Positions 36,553 through 47,179 of a stretch of DNA of 64,000 nucleotides are shown here, piece after piece. A program made the translations under genes and the position numbers. Within the stretch, counting starts at the first letter, position 1; each line of letters begins with the position of its first letter. The notes under the pieces were generated by a model. It was given only the letters and a program-made list of their open reading frames with translations, searched no databases and was not told the origin of the DNA. The stretch comes from Holophagae bacterium (GTDB lineage Bacteria > Acidobacteriota > Holophagae > Acanthopleuribacterales > Acanthopleuribacteraceae): assembly GCA_030429565.1 (NCBI GenBank), contig JAUIFE010000003.1, positions 124,001 to 188,000 on the forward strand, in the 5' to 3' direction.

Positions 36553-37368
36553 ATGTGTACCCTGAACGAAGCCTTGGCCGTCCTGGAAGCGACGAGTCGT
36601 ACCTTTTTTATCCCGATTTCTCTGTTGCCCGGCGACCTCCAGAAAGCGGTCGCATCCGCTTATTTGTGCATGCGCGCCATTGATGAGATCGAAGATCACG
36701 AGCAGTTGGCGCGCGACCAGAAAACGGCGCTGCTGCGCGCGATTGGCTTCGCGGTGCAAAGTGCCACGGACAGTGCCGACCCGGCCCATTTCAACGAAGC
36801 GTTGCGTGGCTATGAAAAGGTATTGCCGGAGGTTAGTCAACGCTTGGGCGAATGGCTGTTGCTGGCGCCGGAAAGCATTGCGCCGCGTGTGTGGGATGCG
36901 ACGTCGAACATGGCGGGACGCATGGCTTATTGGGCTGAATCGGATTGGCGCATTCAAAGCGAGGCCGACCTCAATCGCTACACTTATAATGTGGCGGGTG
37001 CGGTGGGCTTGTTGTTATCCGACTTGTGGGCCTGGCACGACGGGACTCAAACCAATCGCCATTTTGCGGTGGGTTACGGGCGCGGCCTGCAGGCGGTCAA
37101 CATCCTGCGCAACCGGGGCGAAGACGCGTTGCGAGGGGTCAACTTTTTCCCGCGCGGCTGGGATTGGCCGCGCATGTTCGCTTTTGCCGACACCAATTTA
37201 GCCTTGGCTGATCGCTACCTTGCCGCGCTTCATGAGGGACCGGCGCTGGCTTTCTCACGTATTCCGCTGGTTCTCGCCAAAGCCACTTTGGCGGCGTTGC
37301 GCGAGGGGCGTGACAAGTTGAGCCGCCGTGAGGTGGTTGATTTGGTCGCGCCTTTGACCGGTGCTTGA
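36553..37368 (+). CDS. Squalene/phytoene synthase-like enzyme
   Basis: About 271 residues from MCTLNEALAV (the open frame reaches 36508). It belongs to the head-to-head prenyl synthase fold: SRTFFIPISLLP near the start, the first Asp-rich motif in MRAIDEIEDHE (DxxxD intact), YNVAGAVGLLLSDLW, and a second motif region GRGLQAVNILRNRGED. Classical enzymes read RDxxED there; here the first Asp is Asn (RNRGED), which could reduce or alter metal binding. Products of the family are squalene, phytoene or presqualene diphosphate derivatives used for hopanoids and carotenoids. No other such gene is nearby. The stop overlaps the start of the helicase frame. Confidence 0.75.
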   Translation: MCTLNEALAVLEATSRTFFIPISLLPGDLQKAVASAYLCMRAIDEIEDHEQLARDQKTALLRAIGFAVQSATDSADPAHFNEALRGYEKVLPEVSQRLGEWLLLAPESIAPRVWDATSNMAGRMAYWAESDWRIQSEADLNRYTYNVAGAVGLLLSDLWAWHDGTQTNRHFAVGYGRGLQAVNILRNRGEDALRGVNFFPRGWDWPRMFAFADTNLALADRYLAALHEGPALAFSRIPLVLAKATLAALREGRDKLSRREVVDLVAPLTGA

Positions 37369-40300
37369 GACGGCCGCGATGGGTGATGCTGTAGCCGCTT
37401 TCCATCCGGCCGTACGCGACTGGTTTCGTGCCCGTTTTGACCAGGCGACGACGGTTCAGCAGCGCGGCTGGCCGGAAATCAGCGCGGGTCGCAATGTGTT
37501 GATGGCGGCGCCGACGGGTTCAGGTAAAACGCTGGCGGCTTTTTTGGCGGTCATTGATCGCTTAGTGCAAGACCGCGTTGCGGGTCGCTTAGAGGACGAA
37601 ACCCGGGTGGTGTACGTGTCGCCGCTGCGCGCTTTGAGCAACGACATCCACCGCAACCTCACCGAACCGCTGGAAGGTGTGCTTGCGGCGGCGCGTGCGC
37701 AAGGCCTCGAGGTTGAAGCGCTGACCAAGGCGGTGCGCACGGGCGATACGTCGGCGCGGGAACGGCGTTTAATGGTACGCAAACCGCCGCACATTTTGGT
37801 GACGACGCCGGAGTCGCTGTACCTATTGCTGACGTCGAAGTCGGGCCGCAATATGTTGCACACGGCCGACACACTGATTCTCGACGAAATCCATGCGTTG
37901 GCCGACAACCGACGCGGCAGTCACTTGGCCTTGAGCATGGAGCGTTTGGAACACCTGTGCGGGCGGCCGTTACAGCGCATTGGTTTGTCGGCGACGCAAA
38001 ACCCCATGGCGGAAGTGGCGCGGTTCCTCGTTGGCGGCGACCGCACGTGCTGCATTATTGACGAAGGCCACCTGCGCCGGTTGGATGTGGCCTTGTGTTT
38101 GCCGGATTCGCCGCTCGAAGCTGTGGCGGCGGCCGAAGTTTGGATGGAAATTTACCGGCAATTGGCGGAACTGGTCGGCGATCACCGCACCACCTTGATT
38201 TTCGTTAATACCCGGCGTTTGGCGGAGCGGGTCACCTTCAATCTCAAGAACCTGCTCGGTGGTGAGGCGGTGGCGGCGCATCATGGCAGCATGGCGGCCG
38301 AAAAGCGGTTGTTGGCTGAAAGCCGGCTCAAAGACGGTTCGCTCAAAGCATTGGTGGCGACGGCCTCGCTAGAATTGGGCATTGACATCGGTTTTGTTGA
38401 TTTGGTGTGCCAGTTGGGAACGCCGCGCACGATTTCGGCCTTTTTGCAGCGGATCGGCCGTTCGGGTCACCATTTGGGCGGTGTGCCCAAGGGTCGTTTG
38501 TTCCCGCTCAGTCGCGACGAGTTGGTGGAGTCGGTGGCGTTATTGGAAGCGGTCCGGCGCGGCGAGTTGGACAAATTAATTATGCCGCGTCACCCGCTCG
38601 ACGTGTTGGCGCAGCAAATCGTGGCGGCCTGTGCCGACAACGAATGGGATTGGGACGAATTGTTTGCGTTGGTGCGGCGCGCCCATCCGTACCGTGACTT
38701 GGCGCGGGTCGACTTCGACAAGGTGTTGGAAATGCTGGCGGACGGCATTACGACCAAACGCGGTCGACGCGGTGCACACGTCTTTTTCGACCGGGTGAAC
38801 GGCAAGCTGCGCGCCCGTAAAGGCGCGCGTCTCGCCGCGATCACCTCGGGTGGTGCGATCCCCGATTTGGCCGATTACCAAGTCCTGTTGGAGCCAGGTA
38901 ACACTTTTATCGGCACGATTAACGAAGATTTTGCCGTTGAGAGCATGCCAGGTGACGTGTTCCAGTTAGGCAACAACGCGTGGCGCATTCGCAAGATCGA
39001 TATTGGCAAAGTTTACGTGGAAGACGCGCAGGGAGCGCCGCCTTCGATTCCATTTTGGTTTGGTGAGGCGCCCAGTCGCGGGATTGAGTTTTCGGCGGCC
39101 GTGGCACGCTTGCGGCAAACGGCTCAGGCCTATTTGGACGAACCCACCCAGTTTGGAACCTGGCTGGCACCGCTCGACTTGCCGAAGCCCGCTGTCGACC
39201 AGTTGTACGCCTATTTGGCGGCGACTTACAAAGCCTTGGGTGTGATGCCGTCGCAGGAACATTTGGTCATCGAACGTTTTTTCGACGCGTCGGGGGGCAT
39301 GCAGTTGGTGATCCACGCGCCCTTTGGGTCGCGCCTCAATCGTGCTTGGGGTTTGGCGTTGCGCAAACGATTCTGCCGCAGTTTTAACTTCGAGCTGCAG
39401 GCGGCGGCGACGGAAGATGCGATTGTGTTGTCGTTGGGTCCCAAACACGCTTTCCCGTTGGAAACCGTGTTCGATTACCTCAACCCAAAAAGCGCGCGAA
39501 CCGTGTTGGTTCAGGCTTTGTTGGATGCGCCGATGTTCCAAACCCGCTGGCGCTGGAACGCGACGCGTTCGCTGGCGATGTTGCGCATGCGCGGCGGTAA
39601 ACGCGTGCCGGCGCAGTTGCAGCGTATGGAGGCCGAGGATCTGGTGGCGATTGTGTTTCCCGACCAGTTGGCCTGTTTGGAGAACATTGCCGGTGACCGT
39701 GAGGTGCCCGACCATCCGCTGGTCAAGCAAACGATTGAGGATTGTTTGTTTGAAGTTATGGACGTCCACGGTTTGGAAGCGCTGTTGTTACGACTCAAAA
39801 ACGGCACGGTCAAAACCTACGCGGTCGATGTGCCCGAGCCGTCACCGATGGCGCATGAGGTCTTGAACGCCAAGCCCTATGCTTTTCTCGACGACGCGCC
39901 TTTGGAAGAGCGACGCACGCAAGCGGTGCAGATGCGCCGAGGTTTGGACCTCACCCAAATAGTGCCCGCCGGGTTCATGGACGTGGCGGCGGTGGATGCT
40001 GTTTGTGAGCAGACGTGGCCGCGGCCCGAATCAACCGACGAAATGCACGAAGCGTTGGTGATGCTGGGTTGCCTCGATGAAAACGAGGTGCGTGCGCAAG
40101 AGGACGCCGGCCGTTGGCAGACGATGCTGGCCGAGCTCGCGGCGGCTGGGCGTTGTACCCGCTTCTCCGTCGTCTGTGCCGGTACAGCGCGCGTGATTTG
40201 GAGTGCGGTTGAACGTTTGTCGTTGTGGCGTGCGCTGTTCCCGACGGCGACCTGGCTGCCGCCGTTAAGGGTACCGGTCGGTTTGGATCAGCACTGGGAC

Positions 40301-41719
40301 GAACAGGCGGCCCGCCTCGATTTGTTGCGCGGCCGACTCGAGTTGTGTGGCCCGGTAACCCTGGCGTCGCTGCAGCAAGTGTTGCCGTTCGATGGCGACG
40401 CTTTGGAAGCGACTTTAATCGCATTGGAAGGCGAGGGCATGGTTTTGCGGGGTGCCTTCGACCCGCGTCTCGAGGGCGGACAGTGGTGTAACCGGCGCCT
40501 TTTGGCGCGCATCCATCAGCGTACTTTGCAACGGTTACGCGCCGAAATACAGCCGGTTGGCGTGGCCGACTTCATGCGTTTCCTGTTCGATTGGCAACAC
40601 TTGACGCGCGAACACCGCGTGCGCGATCTCGAGGGTTTGGAAGACGTATTGTTGCAACTGGAAGGTTTCGAAGCAGCGGCCTGTGTTTGGGAACAAAGTT
40701 TGTTGCGCGGACGAGCCGTGACCTATTTGCCTTCGTGGCTCGATCAGCTTTGCCTGGGAGGCAAGGTGAGTTGGGGGCGCTTGAAAGGACCGCGCACGCA
40801 GTCGGATAAGCCGTTTCGTTCGGGTCCCTTGCGGACCACACCCATGTGTTTTTTCTATCGTGGCAACGAGGACATTTGGCGGGCGCCGCCCGAGCAAGAT
40901 CTCAACCTATCCGGTTACGCGCAGGCTGTGTACGAGGTATTGCAGCAGGCCGGCGCGGTTTTCTTCGCCGATTTGGTGAAACAGGCCGGCCTGTTGGCGA
41001 CCCAAGTCGAAATGGGTTTGGGTGAGCTGGTCGCCCTGGGTTTGGTTAGCGCCGACAGTTTCGCCGGGTTGCGCACGCTGTTGACACCGGCCAAGGATAA
41101 GCCGAGCCTGACCACGACTGGGAATCCCGGGTACCGGCGTCGTTTTGGCGCGCGGCGCGGTCGTGGCGGTGGGTCGCAGGGCATCCAATTTGCCGGCCGT
41201 TGGTCGTTACTGGCGGCGCCGGTGGGTGATGCAGGTTCGTTTGAGGAACGCGAAGAAGTGTTGGAATACCAGGCGCGTACCTTGCTACGACGTTATGGCG
41301 TTGTGTTTCGCAAATTGCTTGAACGCGAGAAATTTGCGCCCAAATGGCGCGAGCTGCTAAGCGTGTATCGGCGCATGGAAGCGGTTGGCGAGTTGCGTGG
41401 CGGCCATTTCGTAACGGGTTGCAGCGGGGAACATTTTGCCTTACCGGAAGCCCTGGGCGGGCTGCGCGCGGTGCGACGACGGGAGCCGGACGACGAACTG
41501 GTGGTGGTCAATGCCTGCGATCCGCTCAACCTGTGCGGTATTTTGTTGCCAGGTGACGCAGTTGAGCGTCATCCAAACAACCAAATTGCCTTTAAAAATG
41601 GTGAGCCGGTGATGGCGGCGGTGGCGGGTGAATTACAGACGTTCACGCACAGCCAAGTGGTTGATCCTGAACGTGTTAGCAGTTTGTTGTTGCCAGGTCG
41701 CACGCGGCGCTTGGGCTGA
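37361..41719 (+). CDS. lhr: Lhr-family ATP-dependent helicase
   Basis: A 1452-residue superfamily 2 helicase of the large Lhr type. Motif I is AAPTGSGKTLAAFL, motif Ia YVSPLRALSNDI, motif II LILDEIHAL, motif III GLSATQNP and motif VI QRIGRSGHHLGG. A winged-helix and Lhr-specific beta domain follow (~450-900), and then a long C-terminal domain as in full-length Lhr (~1500 residues in E. coli). Lhr unwinds RNA-DNA hybrids and DNA with 3'-5' polarity. The GTG at 37361 overlaps the upstream gene by eight bases; the ATG at 37379 (MGDAVAAFHP) is equally plausible. Confidence 0.93.
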   Translation: MLETAAMGDAVAAFHPAVRDWFRARFDQATTVQQRGWPEISAGRNVLMAAPTGSGKTLAAFLAVIDRLVQDRVAGRLEDETRVVYVSPLRALSNDIHRNLTEPLEGVLAAARAQGLEVEALTKAVRTGDTSARERRLMVRKPPHILVTTPESLYLLLTSKSGRNMLHTADTLILDEIHALADNRRGSHLALSMERLEHLCGRPLQRIGLSATQNPMAEVARFLVGGDRTCCIIDEGHLRRLDVALCLPDSPLEAVAAAEVWMEIYRQLAELVGDHRTTLIFVNTRRLAERVTFNLKNLLGGEAVAAHHGSMAAEKRLLAESRLKDGSLKALVATASLELGIDIGFVDLVCQLGTPRTISAFLQRIGRSGHHLGGVPKGRLFPLSRDELVESVALLEAVRRGELDKLIMPRHPLDVLAQQIVAACADNEWDWDELFALVRRAHPYRDLARVDFDKVLEMLADGITTKRGRRGAHVFFDRVNGKLRARKGARLAAITSGGAIPDLADYQVLLEPGNTFIGTINEDFAVESMPGDVFQLGNNAWRIRKIDIGKVYVEDAQGAPPSIPFWFGEAPSRGIEFSAAVARLRQTAQAYLDEPTQFGTWLAPLDLPKPAVDQLYAYLAATYKALGVMPSQEHLVIERFFDASGGMQLVIHAPFGSRLNRAWGLALRKRFCRSFNFELQAAATEDAIVLSLGPKHAFPLETVFDYLNPKSARTVLVQALLDAPMFQTRWRWNATRSLAMLRMRGGKRVPAQLQRMEAEDLVAIVFPDQLACLENIAGDREVPDHPLVKQTIEDCLFEVMDVHGLEALLLRLKNGTVKTYAVDVPEPSPMAHEVLNAKPYAFLDDAPLEERRTQAVQMRRGLDLTQIVPAGFMDVAAVDAVCEQTWPRPESTDEMHEALVMLGCLDENEVRAQEDAGRWQTMLAELAAAGRCTRFSVVCAGTARVIWSAVERLSLWRALFPTATWLPPLRVPVGLDQHWDEQAARLDLLRGRLELCGPVTLASLQQVLPFDGDALEATLIALEGEGMVLRGAFDPRLEGGQWCNRRLLARIHQRTLQRLRAEIQPVGVADFMRFLFDWQHLTREHRVRDLEGLEDVLLQLEGFEAAACVWEQSLLRGRAVTYLPSWLDQLCLGGKVSWGRLKGPRTQSDKPFRSGPLRTTPMCFFYRGNEDIWRAPPEQDLNLSGYAQAVYEVLQQAGAVFFADLVKQAGLLATQVEMGLGELVALGLVSADSFAGLRTLLTPAKDKPSLTTTGNPGYRRRFGARRGRGGGSQGIQFAGRWSLLAAPVGDAGSFEEREEVLEYQARTLLRRYGVVFRKLLEREKFAPKWRELLSVYRRMEAVGELRGGHFVTGCSGEHFALPEALGGLRAVRRREPDDELVVVNACDPLNLCGILLPGDAVERHPNNQIAFKNGEPVMAAVAGELQTFTHSQVVDPERVSSLLLPGRTRRLG

Positions 41720-41741
41720 CGGCGGCGCATCGCACCGCCGT
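41719..41741. terminator. Hairpin between convergent lhr and aroC
   Basis: ACGGCGG (41719-41725) pairs with CCGCCGT (41735-41741) around a nine-base loop in the 32-base gap between the two stops. No T-run follows, so termination strength is uncertain. Confidence 0.4.
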
Positions 41742-41751
41742 AGCCGTTGGC

Positions 41752-42858
41752 TTAGCCTTTGAGTTGGGCGAATTGCTCCGGGCACTGTCCGCGCCAACGC
41801 AAGAGGTGATCGGCCAGGGTGAGCAGGACCATGGCTTCGCCGATGGGAACAAAACGCGGCAGCAGACAGGGATCGTGGCGGCCGCGGGTCGAGACTTCGA
41901 CGGCCTCGCCGTAGCGGTTGATACTGGCCTGGGGTTTGGACAACGAACTGGTCGGTTTAACCGCCGCGCGCAGCAGGATCGGCATGCCGGATGAAATGCC
42001 GCCCAACATGCCGCCGTGACGGTTGCCGTCGGTGACGACGCGGTCGTCCTGTTTTTGAAAGCGGTCGTTGTTTTCGGAACCTTTGGCGGTGGCCACGTCA
42101 AAACCGGCGCCGTATTCGAAGGCGGTGACGGCCGGAATCGACATGATGCCGTGGGCCAAGTCGGCTTTGAGCTTGCCAAAAACGGGTTCACCCAAACCTG
42201 GCGGTACGTTTTTGGCTACGATTTCGGCGACGCCGCCGATGGAGTCCTGATCCTTGCGCACGCGGTCGATGAGGTCGACCATGGCGTCGGCACAGGCGGC
42301 GTCTGGGCAACGCACAATGTTGGCTTCGACTTGTGCGAGCGTGACGGCGAGCGGGTCGGCGATGTCGGCGACTAAATCGCCGATTTGGCGGACGTAACCG
42401 ACGACCTCAATGCCGTATTGGGCGAGAAATTTGCGGGCGACGGCGCCGGCGGCGACGCGGGCCACGGTTTCCCGTGCTGAAGAACGACCGCCGCCACGAT
42501 AATCGCGGAACCCGTACTTGGCGTCGTAGGTGTAATCGGCGTGTCCAGGTCGGTACTGATCCTTGATGTTGCCGTAATCGCGCGAGCGCTGGTCGGCGTT
42601 TTCGATCATGATGGCGAGGGCGGTGCCCGTGGTTTTGCCTTCGAAAACGCCCGACAAAATGACGGCGGTATCGGGTTCACGACGTTGGGTTGTGACTTTG
42701 GATTGTCCGGGTCGGCGTCGGTCGAGGTCGGGCTGAAGATCGGCCTCACTTAGCGGGATGCCCGGGGGACAACCGTCGATGATAACCACGTTGGCCTTGC
42801 CGTGGCTTTCGCCGGCTGTCGTAATGCGAAATTGTTGGCCAAAACTGTTTCCACTCAT
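41752..42858 (-). CDS. aroC: Chorismate synthase
   Basis: A 368-residue enzyme of the shikimate pathway that converts EPSP to chorismate with reduced FMN. Signatures: [19 protein letters not shown] near the start, [52 protein letters not shown], and [13 protein letters not shown] with the DRV of DRVVTD. Length is typical. It supplies chorismate to the PabB-like enzyme at 27332-28702. It begins the minus strand convergent with lhr. Confidence 0.97.
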   Translation of the reverse strand: MSGNSFGQQFRITTAGESHGKANVVIIDGCPPGIPLSEADLQPDLDRRRPGQSKVTTQRREPDTAVILSGVFEGKTTGTALAIMIENADQRSRDYGNIKDQYRPGHADYTYDAKYGFRDYRGGGRSSARETVARVAAGAVARKFLAQYGIEVVGYVRQIGDLVADIADPLAVTLAQVEANIVRCPDAACADAMVDLIDRVRKDQDSIGGVAEIVAKNVPPGLGEPVFGKLKADLAHGIMSIPAVTAFEYGAGFDVATAKGSENNDRFQKQDDRVVTDGNRHGGMLGGISSGMPILLRAAVKPTSSLSKPQASINRYGEAVEVSTRGRHDPCLLPRFVPIGEAMVLLTLADHLLRWRGQCPEQFAQLKG

Positions 42859-43351
42859 GGGCGCATTCTACCCGAGCCGGCGGCGGAAACCGAACAAAAT
42901 ATGGCCGTTGTTGGTGGCGATGTTCTAAATAGCGCGCGGCTGATTTGAGATGTTGCTCAAAATGAAACCAGACACTTGCGGGACTCGGGCGCAGCGCGTA
43001 AAAAGTGAGGGTCGCGATGGGCCTCGTAAATGTTCGCAATTCCATGGGCGAACTTTCCTGCGCGCTGCTATGATGGAGATAACCCAGCGGTTACACCAAG
43101 ATTTATCGCGACCCGACGAAAACACGCTTTGTCCGCGAATTGTGGTAGCGCCCGAGCTTTTACGCCGTGTTGGGTTCGGGTGAATGTGCGTGATCTTGGT
43201 GAGCGAAACGGGCTTTAATCTCAATTGCGTCAATACCTTACTCTGAATGCACGCACCCGGGTCGACCCTTCAGCCACGTCATCTATTTCTCTTTCAATCG
43301 AAGCCTCAGTGCAGGCTCAGGGGTGTTCCGGCGTTGCCGCGGCGGGGCCAC
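42859..43351. other. Divergent intergenic region, aroC / PAS-GGDEF
   Basis: About 490 bases including the possible upstream extension of the GGDEF gene frame (43247-43351), which has no homology. Promoters for both genes must lie here. No repeat was found. Confidence 0.4.
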
Positions 43352-44698
43352 ATGGAATTAAAACTGACCATCTCACTGTACTGTTCCAATGAATCGCGTA
43401 TCGATTTTTGGCGCGAGATGTTGCACGATCTCAACGCCGAATTGGTTTTCACTTTTGATCGGGCCCAATTTTTCGAAATGGATTGGAGCGGCTCACTGAA
43501 CGTTGTGCGTCTGATCGATCTCACCCAAACCGGTCTCGACGAGACCTGGGTCTCCCAATTGGCAGAACATCCAGCACCGGTGCCACCGCTATTGGTGGTG
43601 AACCAAACCCTGCTGGCCACCGATCCGACTTTGCCACTTGGCGTGGAAATTACCGTACCGTTGCCCGGTTTGGTTCGCAACAAAATGGTTGGCATGCTGG
43701 CCTTCAGCCGTAACCTGCTCAAGATTCGCTGGCAGGAGCAGCGCGTTTCCCAAGTGGAAGCCAAGTTGCGCAAGGAGATTGCCTATCACAAGGAAACCGA
43801 ACGCATTCTCAGCGAAAACGAACGGACCTTGCGCAGTATTTATCGCTCGATTGAAGCCACCGGCGAATCGGTATTGATTACCGACAAAAACGAAACGGTT
43901 TACTACGTGAACCCGGCCTTTTCGCGGTTGTCCGGCTTTGAAGCCGACGAAGTTTTTGACACGCCCGCCAACGAATTTTTCCGGTTCGATCACTCGCCGG
44001 TCGATTTGGGCACGATGAAAGCGATTGCGCGCGAAACCGGCTCCTGGCAAGGCGATGTGACCATGCAGCGCAAAAACGGCGAACTCTACGACGCCTTTTT
44101 GGATCTCAACTCGGTCACCGACGCGGTTGGGAACTTCGAGGGCTTTATCTTTATTCAGCGCGACATTACCGGCATCAAGAAGATGATGCATGATTTGGAG
44201 CGGCTGGCGCGCATTGACTCGCTGACCGGGCTCTACAATCGGCGTTACTTCATGGAGCGGTTTGAAGAGGAAATGATTCGCAGCCGTCGTTACAACCGGC
44301 CGACCACGCTGTTGTTGCTCGATCTCGACCATTTCAAGGACGTCAACGACAGTTTCGGCCACAGTAGCGGTGATCGCGTGCTGGAGCGCACCGGCTTCCT
44401 CATTGAAAAACAAATGCGCACCACCGATTTCGCCGGTCGCTACGGCGGCGAAGAACTCTGTGTCGCCTTACCCGAAACCTCGTTGGAGGGCGGCTGTATT
44501 TTCGCCGAACGCCTACGTGTGCGCATTCAAGAGGAATCGTTTCGTACCGACGACGACCGCCTCTTTAATGTGACCTGCAGCATCGGTGTGGTGTTGCTGG
44601 ACGCCAAAGACCAAAACATTGCCTACTACTTCTCGCTGGCCGACCAAGCGCTGTACCGCGCCAAGAAATTGGGTCGCAACCGGGTCGAGGTCGCCTAA
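43352..44698 (+). CDS. Diguanylate cyclase with receiver-like N terminus and PAS domain
   Basis: About 448 residues from MELKLTISLYC (open frame from 43247). The N terminus (~1-125) has the strand pattern of a response-regulator-like fold (LNVVRLIDLTQ, PPLLVVNQTLL) but the phosphoacceptor Asp is not evident. A coiled coil at ~130-165 (QRVSQVEAKLRKEI) leads to a PAS domain (~170-290, TDKNETVYYVNPAFSRLSGF). The GGDEF domain ends the protein: ARIDSLTGLYNRRYF, DLDHFKDVNDSFGH, and active motif GGEEL. An inhibitory site RTTD lies exactly five residues before GGEEL, so product feedback is expected. It makes cyclic di-GMP; the sensed signal is unknown. Confidence 0.9.
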   Translation: MELKLTISLYCSNESRIDFWREMLHDLNAELVFTFDRAQFFEMDWSGSLNVVRLIDLTQTGLDETWVSQLAEHPAPVPPLLVVNQTLLATDPTLPLGVEITVPLPGLVRNKMVGMLAFSRNLLKIRWQEQRVSQVEAKLRKEIAYHKETERILSENERTLRSIYRSIEATGESVLITDKNETVYYVNPAFSRLSGFEADEVFDTPANEFFRFDHSPVDLGTMKAIARETGSWQGDVTMQRKNGELYDAFLDLNSVTDAVGNFEGFIFIQRDITGIKKMMHDLERLARIDSLTGLYNRRYFMERFEEEMIRSRRYNRPTTLLLLDLDHFKDVNDSFGHSSGDRVLERTGFLIEKQMRTTDFAGRYGGEELCVALPETSLEGGCIFAERLRVRIQEESFRTDDDRLFNVTCSIGVVLLDAKDQNIAYYFSLADQALYRAKKLGRNRVEVA

Positions 44699-44781
44699 CG
44701 CGGTCGCCCGGGCAGTGTCTCGCCGCCTGTGTTAGCATCCGCTAAAGGTCGCGTTTACGACATGGATCGGCGAGGTATTTT

Positions 44782-46905
44782 GTGGTTTCTGTTTCCAACC
44801 CTTTGAACCAACGTGCGTTTGTGGTGTTGCTGCTGCAACTGGTGAGCACGCTCGTGCTAGCGTGGTACGGGGCCCATCTGCCCTTTGACAATCGCCTCGA
44901 CCGGTTTGCCGTCCTGCACCGCGACGGTGAACAACGCCACCAATTGTTCACGGAACATTTCGGTGCGACCGATACCGCCGTCGTCTGTTTGCAGTTCAAT
45001 CAAGATGTGGCGCTCACCGAAACTGAGACGTTGCTGCAACCCCTACGCGACGTCGCCGGCGTCGCCCGGTTAATTACGCAAGCTGATGTGGCCGCCTTGG
45101 CAGGCGAGGGCTTGGCCGGTGCCGGGACGCCGCTGCCGTTTCCGTTTTGGCAGCCAGAGCGGCGTTTAGCGACCGCGCTGGCCGTACTCGACCCGGCTGT
45201 GCCCCAGGATCGCGTGGTCGCCGATCTCCAGCAACGGTTGCAGGACATGGGCGCCGACCCGCGCTTTGAAACCATTTTGGCGGGCGAACCGGTCGTCAAT
45301 TACTACCTTAACCAAGGCGCGCTTGAGGTAAAGTTCCGCTTTTTTCCCATTCTCATCGCCATGGCGCTGTTGTTGCTCGGCGTCATGTTCCGCGATCTCA
45401 AGGTGCTGGCGGTGACCGGCCTTTCGATTGGGTCGGCGCTGGCTTGGACTACCGGTATCATGGCCCTGCTCGGCGAAAGCATGAACCTGGTGACCACACT
45501 TATTCCCGCGCTGGTGTTTGTGTTGGCCTTGGCCATGCAAGTTCACAATTTGATCGCGATTGCCGCCCATGGCGATCTCTACCAAGGGTTGCGCCACAAA
45601 ATTCGTCCCAACCTGCTGGTAACGCTCACCACCTCGCTGGGTTTTGCCTCGCTAACGACGTCGCAAGTGCTGCCGATTGTCGCCATGGGTAAGTACATGG
45701 CGCTGGGCATCTGGCTCGTGTTTTTTTGGGTTCATGCCACCCACTACGGTCTTTCCCAGTTAATTGGCTTGGCACCGCGACGTTCGCCCGGCGCATGGTG
45801 GTTGGCGTTTGCCGATCAACCGCTCTACCGTGCCTGGTTGAAGCAACCGTGGCTCCTGGCGGCGCCCGCATTGATCCTGGCTTTGGGCTTGTTTTGGGTG
45901 TTTCGCCTCCCGACTGAATCGAACGGCCTCAATTATTTCGATGACAATCACCCGATTCGCGTACAAACCGCCTTTCTGCAAGAACGGGTCACCGGCGGCA
46001 GCCATCTCGAGTTACTGGTACCGATGGCGCCTGGCTACGAAGCGCAAACGGTGGCTGATTTAACCCGTGCGGCCGCCCTCGAAACCCGCCTGTTGGCGCT
46101 TGACGGCGTGCGCCATCTGTTTAGTTTGCAGCAGTTCATTCAGGTTCCGCTGGCGCAGGAAGGGATCGCGCTGGACGCCTTGCCGGTCGAGGAGGCGCTT
46201 GACGTTGCCGCCGCTGTTGAGGACCAGGCCGTCACGCTTGGCAGCGTGTGGCGCCACGGCGGCTGGTACCGCATCCAAATCCTGGTCGACTCCCTCGACC
46301 GTCCCGCTTATTTGGCCTTGAGTGAGGCGATCGCCGCCGCCGCGACCGAGGGCGGCTGGGGCGAAACCTACGTGCTGACCGGGCCGCTCGACCGCATTAT
46401 GGAAGTTCAGGCCTATTTGCTTTCGTCGCTTCACACCAGCATGGCGCTTACCGTTGCCGCCGTTTTGGTGATTCTGATCGGAATCTTCCGGTTGCGTGTG
46501 CCCTTGGCGGCGCTGGTACTGCCTAACTTGTTCCCCTTGGGTTGCGCCGTGGTTGCCATGGTCTTGCTCGGCATTCCCATGAGTATTTCCACCGTGATGG
46601 TGTTTTCGATTATTTTCGGCATTGCCGTCGACGACACCGTCCACCTGCTGCACACCCATCTTCATCGCGAAGAACGCGATTTTGTGGCGCGCTGGCGGCA
46701 AACCGTCGCACGTGACGGTGCCGCCGTGTCGCTCACCACGCTTGTGCTTACCTGTGGTTTTTCGGTGTTACTGTTGTCCGACTTTGCGCCGACCCGTCAG
46801 TTTGGCGTGCTGATGGGGGTCGGCATGGTCACGGCTTTTATCGGCGACCTGCTTTTCTTGCCCTTTTTATTGCGTCGGGTCGGTGGGCTGGCGGCGCGCG
46901 ACTAA
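44782..46905 (+). CDS. RND/MMPL-family membrane transporter
   Basis: A 707-residue integral membrane protein of the RND superfamily. The architecture is internally duplicated: helix 1 (~13-30), a periplasmic loop, a bundle of helices (~180-320), helix 7 (~350-370, PWLLAAPALILALGLFWVF), a second periplasmic loop, and a final bundle (~540-700) with IFGIAVDDTVHLLHTHL containing the conserved Asp pair used for proton flow. This half-size type resembles MmpL/HpnN-like exporters of lipids or hopanoids rather than AcrB. No periplasmic adaptor or outer-membrane factor is adjacent. GTG start with GAGG upstream. Confidence 0.82.
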   Translation: MVSVSNPLNQRAFVVLLLQLVSTLVLAWYGAHLPFDNRLDRFAVLHRDGEQRHQLFTEHFGATDTAVVCLQFNQDVALTETETLLQPLRDVAGVARLITQADVAALAGEGLAGAGTPLPFPFWQPERRLATALAVLDPAVPQDRVVADLQQRLQDMGADPRFETILAGEPVVNYYLNQGALEVKFRFFPILIAMALLLLGVMFRDLKVLAVTGLSIGSALAWTTGIMALLGESMNLVTTLIPALVFVLALAMQVHNLIAIAAHGDLYQGLRHKIRPNLLVTLTTSLGFASLTTSQVLPIVAMGKYMALGIWLVFFWVHATHYGLSQLIGLAPRRSPGAWWLAFADQPLYRAWLKQPWLLAAPALILALGLFWVFRLPTESNGLNYFDDNHPIRVQTAFLQERVTGGSHLELLVPMAPGYEAQTVADLTRAAALETRLLALDGVRHLFSLQQFIQVPLAQEGIALDALPVEEALDVAAAVEDQAVTLGSVWRHGGWYRIQILVDSLDRPAYLALSEAIAAAATEGGWGETYVLTGPLDRIMEVQAYLLSSLHTSMALTVAAVLVILIGIFRLRVPLAALVLPNLFPLGCAVVAMVLLGIPMSISTVMVFSIIFGIAVDDTVHLLHTHLHREERDFVARWRQTVARDGAAVSLTTLVLTCGFSVLLLSDFAPTRQFGVLMGVGMVTAFIGDLLFLPFLLRRVGGLAARD

Positions 46906-47179
46906 AGCGTCGCCGACTTGGGCTGGGACGGCTTGAGCCAGGACAACCAAGGCGACCTTGCCGTGCGCTCAGCCCGAGGTGAGTTTAGGTCTTCCATCTA
47001 AAGCTTGATCTTAAATGGCTTAGCGCTACAAGGCGGGTTGAATCACCATGCCTTTCGCGCCAACCGACTTTTTTGGCGTTTCACCGCGTGATTGGTTTAG
47101 GCTTACACACGAAGTCCGGTCGCCGCGATACGCAGTCACGGGCGCAAATCGCATTACATTGATCAGAGGAGGGTCATTC

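Noticed and set aside
46931-46950. GAGCCAGGACAACC as a distant REP-like arm
   Set aside because: Matches only GCCAGGACA; the rest of the arm and any partner arm are absent.
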